Positions 35,441 to 44,244 of a DNA stretch of 51,656 nucleotides are shown here, one piece after another; the first letter of the stretch is position 1; the number at the start of each line of letters is the position of its first letter. The stretch lies in the NCBI GenBank assembly GCA_003214235.1, contig QCLW01000005.1, forward strand, positions 1 through 51,656, given 5' to 3'. The stretch comes from Prochlorococcus sp. AG-418-F16. GTDB lineage: Bacteria > Cyanobacteriota > Cyanobacteriia > PCC-6307 > Cyanobiaceae. A program made the position numbers and the translations under genes. Below the pieces are notes generated by a model. The model made no database searches. It was given only the letters and a program-made list of their open reading frames with translations, and was not told the DNA's origin.

Positions 35441-38400
35441 CTAATTATTTTTATTGTACTTTCATAAGGATTTAGTTCTAATATAGATGCCTTAATTAAG
35501 GATTTATAAATTTGCTCCCCGACACCAATTGCTGCTGGTATTTCTAGCTCAGCAGACCTAATAGCCATATGCGAATTTGAACCACCGAATTGTGTAATAA
35601 GTCCAGCAATATTACAGCCAAATATCCAATCAAACCCAGGATCAGCTTGTTTAATTAAAACTATTTTGCCTTCAAAATTAATTTTATCTGAAAGTACATC
35701 TATAGATAAATTAATTATTTCCGCTGTGACAGATGAATTTCCAATATAATTTGCCAAATCTGGTCTGGAGAAATAAATATCAAAATCTATTATTGAGTGA
35801 ATTAGTGGAGATATTTTTAATTTTCTAGTTAAGGAAAGATACTGTTCATTTTTAAGAATTTTATTTTTCAAGTCTGCAATTTTATCCTCTTCTAAATAAT
35901 CTAAAAATTGAAAATCATCCAAGTCCATATTTGCACAATCATTTTTAGATAAGCCTAATTTTTCTACACTTTTAGCTAAATATTCCAATGAGGAAGAGAG
36001 AGTTTTAGTAAAAATAAATTTTGAATTTTCTCTTCCTTCAATCGATTTTAAAAGAAAATTCTTTACAATTTCTTTATCGGAAGGTAAATTTAAGTTTTTT
36101 AAAAATTGCAATAAATTCTGAAAATCTTTTTCCCATTCATTTAAAGAAAGCTTTGATTGATGAACTAATTTACTATCTTCATTTATTAATGGCTTTAAGA
36201 AAAAGTCAATATTTGAATCATATCTAGGAGAAGTTATATCATAAGTCCCGGGCCTTAAATGTCCAAATATTCCAACAAACTCATTAAATGATAATTCTTT
36301 ATTTTTTACTGCAATAGAGTTTCTTATAATTTTATTACCAATACTTTCAAGAGAAGATAAGAAAAAACTTTTTGAATTAGCTGAAATTATCTCCATATCA
36401 CTTGCTTCGTTTAAAATTGTTATGGCTATAAATGCACATCTTGCAAGATGGGCGAATGAAAGAACACCATACTCCTTACAATAAAAAAGCAAAAGCTTAG
36501 CTTTGGTTGAATAGCTAAGAGATTTATTTTGTTCTATTTCATGATGAATTTTTTCTAATTTATTTATTCCCTCAAAATAAGAATCAATATTATTAAATGC
36601 TGATTTTGTAATTTTTAAAAGTTCATTTTTAATTTTAGTGACCTCGCTTAACGTAAATGTTTCATTATGAAGAAACCTTTTCTCCCATTTTTCAAATCCT
36701 GGACTTAAACATGTTGGAATAACTTCAAATTCAACTTTATCGTGCAGTTGTGGATTTTTAATAAGCCAATTTAGTGAGAAATCTAATAGTTTATTTGTAA
36801 GAACATCATCAAGATTTTTTGGTATAAAGGAGTAAAGGCTTGTTCTTACATCTATAAAAGGCTTTCCACAAAAAAGATTCAAAAGTTTTCCAGGCCTAGC
36901 ATCTTTATATCCAAAAGCAGCTCTTTGTCTTGCCCACAATTCATTTGTAACTAAATATTTATATAAACTTGAAGCCAAATTATTCGGGTTGGTTCCAATT
37001 ATCTCTGCAGGATTCCAATCAGGCATAAAACCTATGACTAGAGGTAATCCTGATATACCATTTTGTAATGGATTTGCTTGAAGATAAGTAAATTCTTTTT
37101 TAGCATTATTAATTAATTTCTCAAAATATATATCTTGTTTTTCTATATCTGAAGGCACGCCTACTATAGGTCTAACTTGAAGTATTATTATTTGATTTTC
37201 ATTATTAACCGCAAACTCTATATCCAAAGCATCGTAATTAAGAATATTTTCTACTTCCTGAATTGCACTAATAAGTTTTTTTTGCCACTTGTTCAATTTA
37301 TTTTTTATGAGTTTTATTGAAGGTTTAAAAATGTATAAAGTTTCTGAAGTTGAAGATTCTCCAGCAGTTATCGATGTAGTATCTTGGCCATAATCAAAAT
37401 TAATAACTAGCCAAGGAGCATAATAATCTAAAGTCCTTGTAAAAATTACACCAGAACAAATAACATTTTCAACCATTGATTGGACTAAAACATGCGGATT
37501 TTTTTCATATTTTGGATAAGATTTAAAAACAGAATCAATGGATCTAATTGCATTTTTTTCTATTGATACATTTAAATAGGTCTCATATTTACCTGCATTA
37601 GAGGATGACATATTATCTTCACTAAAAGAACTTGATCTTACAGCTAATTTTTTCTTATTAAATAAAGAGTTTATTTCATTAATAATTTTATTTTTATCTA
37701 CTGACCAGATTTTCTTTTCAAGAATATATTGTTCTGGAATGGAAGCATGCTCAAGATAATTTTTCAACCTTATTAAAGTTTGAGCCTTAGTACCAAATAC
37801 AAATTTAGCAACATCATTTTTAAAATATACTTCTGTCCAATCATTCTTAAAGTCTTTACAATTTACTTCAAATCCTTGGGATCTTAAAAATTCTATCAAT
37901 TCAGACATATGGCATAATTTAAATTTTCTTTTTAATATTTCCAAATTTTTCTTAATGAATTTAATAGCTCTAAAAGAAAAAAATGCTACTCCAATAAATT
38001 CCTTTTTAGAAAATTCTTCATCAACATTATGTCCAATTTTAGTTACATTATCATTCTCTTGATATAACAACTCCTTGAATTTATTTTTATACTTGCCACC
38101 ATTTTCATTCTCTATATCTGATATTGCGATCGTAATATTATGCTTTGAATTAATAAGTTCTTTAGCTATAGAATCTCTAAAAAGAATATCACCATAAGAC
38201 ACTAAGGCTGAATGTTTAACTTCTTTAAGAGCTAGCAAAAAAGAATAAACACTTCTGGTCTTATCCCACATTTTATTATTTATTATTTGTATATTTTTAA
38301 ATATCTTCTGATCAAATTCACTTGCATGGTAACCAGAAACTAGAATTTTTTTATTGCATACCCCCTCAACAGCATTTAGCTGCCAATCCAAAATCCTTGT

Positions 38401-38496
38401 CGTATGTGTTGTTTTTTTTAAAGAAGATGGTTCATCGCCATAATGAGGACTTCCAGCACTTAAAACAATAAAAGTAGGTGATTCTGATAAAGACAT
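35437..38496 (-). CDS. PEP-synthase-like kinase (glutamine kinase candidate) fused to a nucleotidyltransferase-like domain
   Basis: A 1019-residue, three-part protein. Residues 8-235 resemble a nucleotidyltransferase: FIVLSAGSPHYGDE, RILDWQL and ALVSYGDILFRDSI mirror ILEWQL and IISYGDIIYS of the neighbouring cytidylyltransferase, but the Gly-rich loop and the Pro-Lys are changed. Residues about 255-446 are a PPDK-type ATP-grasp (LAVRSSSFSEDNMSSSN, then QSMV, then DIEFAVNNENQIIILQVRP). The C-terminus is a phosphohistidine swivel domain with His976 in FGGSNSHMAIRSAELEIPAA. This is the layout of C. jejuni L-glutamine kinase Cj1418, which is shorter and lacks the N-terminal domain. It overlaps the next gene by 4 bases. 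Confidence 0.8.
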   Translation of the reverse strand: MSLSESPTFIVLSAGSPHYGDEPSSLKKTTHTTRILDWQLNAVEGVCNKKILVSGYHASEFDQKIFKNIQIINNKMWDKTRSVYSFLLALKEVKHSALVSYGDILFRDSIAKELINSKHNITIAISDIENENGGKYKNKFKELLYQENDNVTKIGHNVDEEFSKKEFIGVAFFSFRAIKFIKKNLEILKRKFKLCHMSELIEFLRSQGFEVNCKDFKNDWTEVYFKNDVAKFVFGTKAQTLIRLKNYLEHASIPEQYILEKKIWSVDKNKIINEINSLFNKKKLAVRSSSFSEDNMSSSNAGKYETYLNVSIEKNAIRSIDSVFKSYPKYEKNPHVLVQSMVENVICSGVIFTRTLDYYAPWLVINFDYGQDTTSITAGESSTSETLYIFKPSIKLIKNKLNKWQKKLISAIQEVENILNYDALDIEFAVNNENQIIILQVRPIVGVPSDIEKQDIYFEKLINNAKKEFTYLQANPLQNGISGLPLVIGFMPDWNPAEIIGTNPNNLASSLYKYLVTNELWARQRAAFGYKDARPGKLLNLFCGKPFIDVRTSLYSFIPKNLDDVLTNKLLDFSLNWLIKNPQLHDKVEFEVIPTCLSPGFEKWEKRFLHNETFTLSEVTKIKNELLKITKSAFNNIDSYFEGINKLEKIHHEIEQNKSLSYSTKAKLLLFYCKEYGVLSFAHLARCAFIAITILNEASDMEIISANSKSFFLSSLESIGNKIIRNSIAVKNKELSFNEFVGIFGHLRPGTYDITSPRYDSNIDFFLKPLINEDSKLVHQSKLSLNEWEKDFQNLLQFLKNLNLPSDKEIVKNFLLKSIEGRENSKFIFTKTLSSSLEYLAKSVEKLGLSKNDCANMDLDDFQFLDYLEEDKIADLKNKILKNEQYLSLTRKLKISPLIHSIIDFDIYFSRPDLANYIGNSSVTAEIINLSIDVLSDKINFEGKIVLIKQADPGFDWIFGCNIAGLITQFGGSNSHMAIRSAELEIPAAIGVGEQIYKSLIKASILELNPYESTIKIIR

Positions 38497-38578
38497 TTCT
38501 ATAAGACTTTAAAAGTAATCTCAATTAATAACTCTAATTTATATATTTTAAAAATTTCTTTGAGAATCATATTTATTT

Positions 38579-40321
38579 TCACAATTCTAATTCATTAATC
38601 ATACCTTTTTTTATCTCAAAAACTTTATCGCAATATGACAAATTTGAATACCTATGAGTAATCATAAATATCGTTAAAAATGGATAACATAATTTAATTT
38701 TGTCTAGCATTCTTTTTTCAATAGTTGTATCAAGGGAACTTGTGCTTTCATCTAGAACAAGTATGGGTTTATCCTTCATTAAAGCTCTAGCCACTCCAAT
38801 TCTTTGTTTCTGACCCCCGCTTATTTTTACACCTCTCTCACCTACTAGAGTATCTAAACCGTTATCTAAATCATCTATGAATTCAGTAACTTGTGAAGTA
38901 TTCAAAGCCAAAGTAAATGTTTCATCATCATTCTTGTGTTTAAAATCAGTGCCAACAATATTATCGTAGATAGTCTCGTTTCTTAAGAAAACCTCTTGAG
39001 GAACATGAGATATACATTTTCTCCATTCTTTAAGATTTTGTTCTCTATTAAATTTATTTATAACATTATCATCAATTAGTATTTCACCATCTAAAGGATT
39101 TAATAAACCCATAAGAATGTCTACGAATGTAGATTTACCGCTGCCAGTTTTACCAATAATTGCAATAGTTTCCCCTCTTCTGAATGTTAAATTGCAATCT
39201 CTCAAAATAACTTTATTTCTATGTTTATACTGATAGTTTATATTTTTAAACTTAATTAATTTAAAATTCTTGAAAGATTTAATGAGCTTATTATTTGAAT
39301 TAAATTTAAAATTATCACCTATTTTTACTATTGCATTATTAACCTCTTTTATATCTGCAGAAAAATTTTTTAGCATCGCCCATGCAGAATAAATGGACTG
39401 TAATGCTGGTAATAAACGTTGTGCGCCAAATGCAATACTTCCTAACATTGCTATATTTGCGAATTCTTTTTTATTAAATAAAACTCCTAAAAGAATAATA
39501 GAAATTATAGCTATTGCTTCTAATGAGTACCTTGGGAAAATACTAATGAATTGATTAAGAGCTTGTCGATAACGCATAGATTTATCATTTTTTTTATAAA
39601 TATCTGAGTAATATTTACTGTCTTCATTAAGAATAATTTCCCTAATACCTCCTAGACTTTCTCTAACTAGTTTCATTTGTATTTGGCCAATATTTGCAAT
39701 ATATTTACTATTATCAACTAGTTTTAATTTGAAAGTTTTCGCAATTATCAAATAATATGATCCAAATATAAACAATGAAATTAAAGACAAAATTGGGTTT
39801 AAAGATGTCAAATATGAAATAATAAATAAAGAAATAATGATTCCTGAAAAAAACTGCAAAAGATAAAACAAAGCTCTAACTGTTCCATTTATATGTTGAG
39901 TAAGAGTTAGAATTAATCTATTATTATTTTGATTTACATGATATTCATAATCTTTTTTAATAGTTTCTCTAAACAAGTAGTTACTCAAAAAGGAACCAAC
40001 TTTTGCTGCAAAAAAAGAATTGCACCATATCGAACTTAATCTAATCGTTGCTGCTAAGACTGTAGAAAAACAAAATATAAAGGTAAGGAAATAAATATTC
40101 CCTGCCAATGAACTAAAATTTATTGGCAATAAATTAAAAATTAATGAATTATTTATATAATTAATTTCTCCACTATCTAATAAAGATAAAAATGGCAATA
40201 TAGCGGCTATAGAAATAATTTCTGCTACTCCACTAAAAAGCAAAAGTAGGAAAGCGAATAGGAATTCTCTTTTGTATTTATTAGGTAGATAATTTTTTAC
40301 TAACTTTAGGAGCGCTATCAT
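38579..40321 (-). CDS. ABC exporter, ATPase fused to membrane domain (MsbA/PglK-like)
   Basis: A 580-residue half-transporter. The first 320 residues hold six membrane helices. The ATPase follows, with Walker A GKTGSGKST (390-398), the signature SGGQKQR (501-507), Walker B LVLDES (521-526) and switch His556 in ITHR. Such proteins flip lipid-linked oligosaccharides or lipid A across the inner membrane. The position between the phosphoramidate-type genes and the sulfotransferase-like gene suggests it moves the product of this cluster. It ends 82 bases from the start of the kinase fusion. Confidence 0.92.
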   Translation of the reverse strand: MIALLKLVKNYLPNKYKREFLFAFLLLLFSGVAEIISIAAILPFLSLLDSGEINYINNSLIFNLLPINFSSLAGNIYFLTFIFCFSTVLAATIRLSSIWCNSFFAAKVGSFLSNYLFRETIKKDYEYHVNQNNNRLILTLTQHINGTVRALFYLLQFFSGIIISLFIISYLTSLNPILSLISLFIFGSYYLIIAKTFKLKLVDNSKYIANIGQIQMKLVRESLGGIREIILNEDSKYYSDIYKKNDKSMRYRQALNQFISIFPRYSLEAIAIISIILLGVLFNKKEFANIAMLGSIAFGAQRLLPALQSIYSAWAMLKNFSADIKEVNNAIVKIGDNFKFNSNNKLIKSFKNFKLIKFKNINYQYKHRNKVILRDCNLTFRRGETIAIIGKTGSGKSTFVDILMGLLNPLDGEILIDDNVINKFNREQNLKEWRKCISHVPQEVFLRNETIYDNIVGTDFKHKNDDETFTLALNTSQVTEFIDDLDNGLDTLVGERGVKISGGQKQRIGVARALMKDKPILVLDESTSSLDTTIEKRMLDKIKLCYPFLTIFMITHRYSNLSYCDKVFEIKKGMINELEL

Positions 40322-40415
40322 AATCTTTTTAGTCGCTCAAACATATTAAAAGAATAATATATTTCTTGAGCTCTCACAAGAGATAATAAAAATTTAAAAA
40401 ATATTATTCAAAAAC

Positions 40416-41429
40416 TCAAAATTCCTTAGAATATCTCTCAAGTTTATAATATTTTTTATTTAAAGAAGCTACTTCCTTCGATATAGCTTTATTTTTTATT
40501 TTTAAAGATCTATTTCTTTTTCTAGATTTTTCTAAATTAAAATTTATTTTTTTATTTTTTTGGAATTTAATCCCAGTATTATCAGAAATCCTTTTTAATT
40601 CTTTTTCTGGATTTTTTAGAAAATTATCAAAATCAATAAACAACAATTTTTTTTTCATCTTCTTTTTTAAAAGAATTAATTGATCCAGACGATTAGATGT
40701 TGAATTAATAAATACTTTAACAATGTCTATTAAATCATTTTCTCCGACTCCAAATAGATACCTTACTTTCCAAGGATAATTATGCAGAAATCTCACATTC
40801 TCTTCAAGAATATCTGCAAACTGTTTCTCAGGTTTTCTTATTACTACTACTACAAAAATATCACTGAGTAAATCAATGTATTCTATAGCGTTATCTATTA
40901 AAAGTGCCTGATCAAAGCAAACAACATTATTTCTTTCTGCATATATGGAAGAGATAGAATTTATCCATTTTAAAGGTAATAATTTCAACTCTTCAACAGA
41001 TAATGATCGAGAGACTTTCCTTAAATATTTTTTTGTTACGAAAGACTCCCTTAAATATTTAAAAAAAAGGGAAAAAAAGTGTTTTCTATATCCAAACGAC
41101 TTATTCCACATTTTTGTAAATGGTATTGGGAGGTGTAAACCTCTTAGAAGCATTTTTAAAATAAAAAAATTACCTTTATTTCTTGTGGATACAGGACTAA
41201 AATTAGTTGGTTCAAAATGAGCCAAAGTACTAAAAGATCTAGAATAACCTCCTTCAATTTTCTTAATTCTCATTTTCACTTTATCAATAAAACCATATGG
41301 GACTCTCAAGTCATCAAACTCATTAGGGATGACAGATATATTTCGAAAATCTAATAAATAGTCCACCAATGCGCTTGACCCAGTCCAGCCATAACCATTA
41401 ATAAATAATTTCTTGATATTTGAACTCAT
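40416..41429 (-). CDS. Sulfotransferase-like P-loop protein
   Basis: A 337-residue protein. The N-terminal FINGYGWTGSSALVDYLLD is a P-loop-like 5'-phosphosulfate-binding element, IFVVVVIRKPEKQFADILEE a 3'-phosphate-binding element, and LLFIDFDNFLKNPEKELKRI the late family motif. This is typical of diverged PAPS sulfotransferases in capsule clusters. The C-terminus is very Lys-rich. It is the first gene of the minus-strand block, divergent from the DegT gene. The donor may be PAPS or another 3'-phosphorylated nucleotide. Confidence 0.6.
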   Translation of the reverse strand: MSSNIKKLFINGYGWTGSSALVDYLLDFRNISVIPNEFDDLRVPYGFIDKVKMRIKKIEGGYSRSFSTLAHFEPTNFSPVSTRNKGNFFILKMLLRGLHLPIPFTKMWNKSFGYRKHFFSLFFKYLRESFVTKKYLRKVSRSLSVEELKLLPLKWINSISSIYAERNNVVCFDQALLIDNAIEYIDLLSDIFVVVVIRKPEKQFADILEENVRFLHNYPWKVRYLFGVGENDLIDIVKVFINSTSNRLDQLILLKKKMKKKLLFIDFDNFLKNPEKELKRISDNTGIKFQKNKKINFNLEKSRKRNRSLKIKNKAISKEVASLNKKYYKLERYSKEF

Positions 41430-41552
41430 CTACTAAAAATATTCCATATTACACTAACAGTATTTTTATGAATTTACTTTGAAATTTATTAATTCTATTA
41501 CTTTTAATTGATTTAATATTTTCTTTTTTTTAATTACTTAAAAATAATTAGA

Positions 41553-41558
41553 TATAAT
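41553..41558 (+). promoter_or_regulatory. Possible -10 box for the DegT-family gene
   Basis: A perfect tataat lies 29 bases before the ATG at 41588, with only a weak -35 (ttaatt at 41530-41535, 17-base spacing). The divergent intergenic region of 158 bases must also carry the promoter of the minus-strand block, which I could not place. In AT-rich DNA this remains tentative. Confidence 0.3.
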
Positions 41559-41587
41559 ACTTAAAAACTAATATTTAAATTTTCAAG

Positions 41588-42784
41588 ATGGATGAAAAAA
41601 TATCATATGCAAAAACCGTATATGGCAAAGAAGAAATTGAAGCAGTAGTAAAATGTTTAAGAGAATCGACTCAAATGGGAGTTTATTCTAGAGAATTTGA
41701 AAAGAAGATAGCTAACCTTTTTTCAAAAAAACACTGCTTATATGTTAATTCAGGTTCCTCTGCCCTTTATATAGGAATAGAAGCATTAGATTTTCCTCCT
41801 AATTCTGAAGTAATCACACCAGCTTTAACTTTTTCTACAACAGTTGGCTGTCTTATAAAAAACAATTTAATTCCTGTATTTGCAGATGTAGAAGAACTTA
41901 CATATTGTATAGACATTTCTCAGATTGAACCTCTAATAAACGAAAAAACAGTGGCTATACTAGCTCCAAATCTATTAGGAAATCTTTGCGACTGGAAATC
42001 TATTCGGGAAATTGCAAATAAATATAATCTTATTGTTATTGAGGACTCTGCTGATACTTTGGGAGGAGAAATAGATAATAAACCAGCTGGAGTATTTACT
42101 GATATGTCAATAACGAGTTTTTATGGCTCACATATTATAAATTGTGCCGGCAATGGAGGGGCTTTAGCAATTAATGACAGTAAAGTTATGGAAAGATCAA
42201 AATTACTTAGATCATGGGGAAGAAGTTCATCACTTTTTGATGAGGACAGTGAATCTATAGATAATAGATTTAATATAAATCTAGACGGCATTGACTATGA
42301 TGCAAAGTTTGTTTTTGAAAAAATTGGTTATAACCTAGAAGGTAGTGAGATAGGCGCAGCTTTTGGATTGATACAGCTCAAAAAACTAATAGAAAACATT
42401 AAAATCAGGAAAGATAATTTCAGAAAACAAGTTGAATTTTTCAAATCTTATGAAATTTTTTTTAAAACGCCTTTAGAAAAATCGAATCACTATTCAGGTT
42501 GGTTAGCTTTCCCTGTAATAATTAATGAAGATGCACCTTTTAAAAGAAAGGATTTTCAGATATTCTTAGAAAAAAATAATATACAAACTCGTGTTGTTTT
42601 TACAGGCAATATCACAAGACAGCCAATGATGAAAGGAGTATCATTCAAGAAAACAGATCAAGGACTAAAAAATTCTGATCAAATAATGCAAAGAGGGGTT
42701 CTTCTTCCACTCCATCATGGTATGACAAACAAAATGTTTGATATTCTCCATGAAAAAATCAAAGTTTTCTTGAATTCATATTAA
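41588..42784 (+). CDS. DegT-family dehydratase with active-site His (RfbH/ColD-like)
   Basis: A 398-residue PLP-fold enzyme. The PLP-contacting Asp153 is in VIEDSADTLGG. Where aminotransferases have the Schiff-base Lys, this protein has His182 (TSFYGSHIINCAGNGG), the mark of the sugar 3-dehydratases RfbH/AscC and ColD. The C-terminal VVFTGNITRQPMM and NSDQIMQRGVLLPLHHG is RfbH-like. However, no Cys occurs after residue 186, so the [2Fe-2S] ligands of RfbH/AscC are missing, as in ColD. With rfbF and rfbG nearby, the substrate is probably CDP-4-keto-6-deoxyglucose. Confidence 0.87.
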   Translation: MDEKISYAKTVYGKEEIEAVVKCLRESTQMGVYSREFEKKIANLFSKKHCLYVNSGSSALYIGIEALDFPPNSEVITPALTFSTTVGCLIKNNLIPVFADVEELTYCIDISQIEPLINEKTVAILAPNLLGNLCDWKSIREIANKYNLIVIEDSADTLGGEIDNKPAGVFTDMSITSFYGSHIINCAGNGGALAINDSKVMERSKLLRSWGRSSSLFDEDSESIDNRFNINLDGIDYDAKFVFEKIGYNLEGSEIGAAFGLIQLKKLIENIKIRKDNFRKQVEFFKSYEIFFKTPLEKSNHYSGWLAFPVIINEDAPFKRKDFQIFLEKNNIQTRVVFTGNITRQPMMKGVSFKKTDQGLKNSDQIMQRGVLLPLHHGMTNKMFDILHEKIKVFLNSY

Positions 42785-42820
42785 TTATCAATCTAAAAAT
42801 CAATATGATAATTAATTAAA

Positions 42821-44029
42821 ATGAAACTTATTATTATTTGCGTTTTTTATCCCCCATTAAAATCATCAGCTGCTATTCAGATTCAGGATCTTACTTTTGA
42901 GTTATTAAATCAGGGGCATTCTGTAAGTGTAATAACTCCAGATAATTCCATTAATCAAAGAGTAATTATTGAATCAAATAAAAACTTAAATATTTATAGA
43001 TTTAAAACAGGTAAACTAACTGACATTCCATTTTTCAGAAGAACTATAAATGAATTTATTACCCCTTACAAAATTATATTAGATATATTTTTAAGATCAT
43101 TAAATTTAAAAAATCATGATGGTATTATTTGGTGGTCGCCTTCTATTTTTTTATCACCTTTAATTTTTTTTCTTAAATTCACAAACAAATGCCCTAGTTA
43201 TTTAATAATTAGGGATTTATTTCCAAAATGGGCTAAGGACCTTAATCTAATAAACAATAAGTTTTTATATAGATTTTTTAATATCTTTTTCTTATCTCAG
43301 TTCCTTATCGCTGATGTTGTTGGGATACAATCAAAAGGTAACAAGAAATTTATTCCAAAAAATATTTTATTTAAAAAAATAAAAATTAAGTTACTGAAAA
43401 ATTGGTATTCTCCTATTTCATCAAAATATAAGTCAAAAATTGACTTAAAAAAAACCATTCTTAAGTCAAAAAAAGTTTTTGTATATGCTGGTAATATTGG
43501 ATTAGCGCAGAATATTGAAAATATAATTTATCTGGCAGAAAAACTTCAGAATAGTACAGATATTGGTTTCCTTTTTGTAGGTAGAGGATCTCGTTATGAA
43601 TTTATTAGTAATCTTGCAAAAAAGAAGAAAATAAGTAATATTCTCTTCCACAAGCAAATACCTAATAATCAACTAGAATACCTTTATAAGCAATGTATTG
43701 GCGGACTTGTTGTTTTAGATGAACGGCATGAGACGCATAATATTCCAGGTAAAATGCTATCTTACCTATTTGCTGGATTACCTGTATTTGCATTAATTAA
43801 TAAAAATCATGACCTTATAAAGTTTATTAATAATAATAAAATTGGTTTTGCAACAGATGTATACAGTCTTGATTTTCTTGCTGAAAAAATAAAAAAATTC
43901 GATTCAATAATATCTGAAAATAAAAATATATATTCCAATTGTAAAACCATAGCTTATAAAAACTTTAGTACATCAAAAATTGCAAAACAGATAACTGAAA
44001 GTTTAACTAATAAAAAATTCTTGGAATAA
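42821..44029 (+). CDS. Glycosyltransferase family 4 (WbuB-like)
   Basis: A 402-residue GT-B transferase starting LIIICVFYPPLKSSAAIQIQ, with the membrane-associating N-domain segment SPSIFLSPLIFFLKF. In the donor domain are VYAGNIGLAQNIENIIYLAE, VGRGSRYEFI and HNIPGKMLSYLFAGLPVFAL. The pattern is close to WbuB-type FucNAc/QuiNAc transferases, which fits the CapE/RmlD pair at 48585-50495. It follows the dehydratase gene by 36 bases, probably in one transcript. Confidence 0.85.
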   Translation: MKLIIICVFYPPLKSSAAIQIQDLTFELLNQGHSVSVITPDNSINQRVIIESNKNLNIYRFKTGKLTDIPFFRRTINEFITPYKIILDIFLRSLNLKNHDGIIWWSPSIFLSPLIFFLKFTNKCPSYLIIRDLFPKWAKDLNLINNKFLYRFFNIFFLSQFLIADVVGIQSKGNKKFIPKNILFKKIKIKLLKNWYSPISSKYKSKIDLKKTILKSKKVFVYAGNIGLAQNIENIIYLAEKLQNSTDIGFLFVGRGSRYEFISNLAKKKKISNILFHKQIPNNQLEYLYKQCIGGLVVLDERHETHNIPGKMLSYLFAGLPVFALINKNHDLIKFINNNKIGFATDVYSLDFLAEKIKKFDSIISENKNIYSNCKTIAYKNFSTSKIAKQITESLTNKKFLE

Positions 44030-44244
44030 GGTTTTCAACTATTAAAAAATTTAATTCAATTAATTCCTTTAATAATAGGAAGTATTTTTTTTTCTTAAAT
44101 AAAAGTAAGCAATTCTTTTTAATTAGATTAAATTTGTAATCAAGATTAAAAGTTTTTTAAACTTCTTTAGAGTAGTATATTTATTATTAAAAAGTATTTA
44201 GTTTATTTAAAATAATACAAAAATTTTTAATATCCCTATTCCAA

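Noticed and set aside
41588-42784. Sugar aminotransferase call for the DegT-family gene
   Set aside because: The Schiff-base Lys is replaced by His182, so transamination is not expected; a dehydratase fits better.
44030-44244. Gap before the GT-C gene
   Set aside because: Searched for gene remains in all frames by eye; only AT-rich sequence with no recognisable motif.
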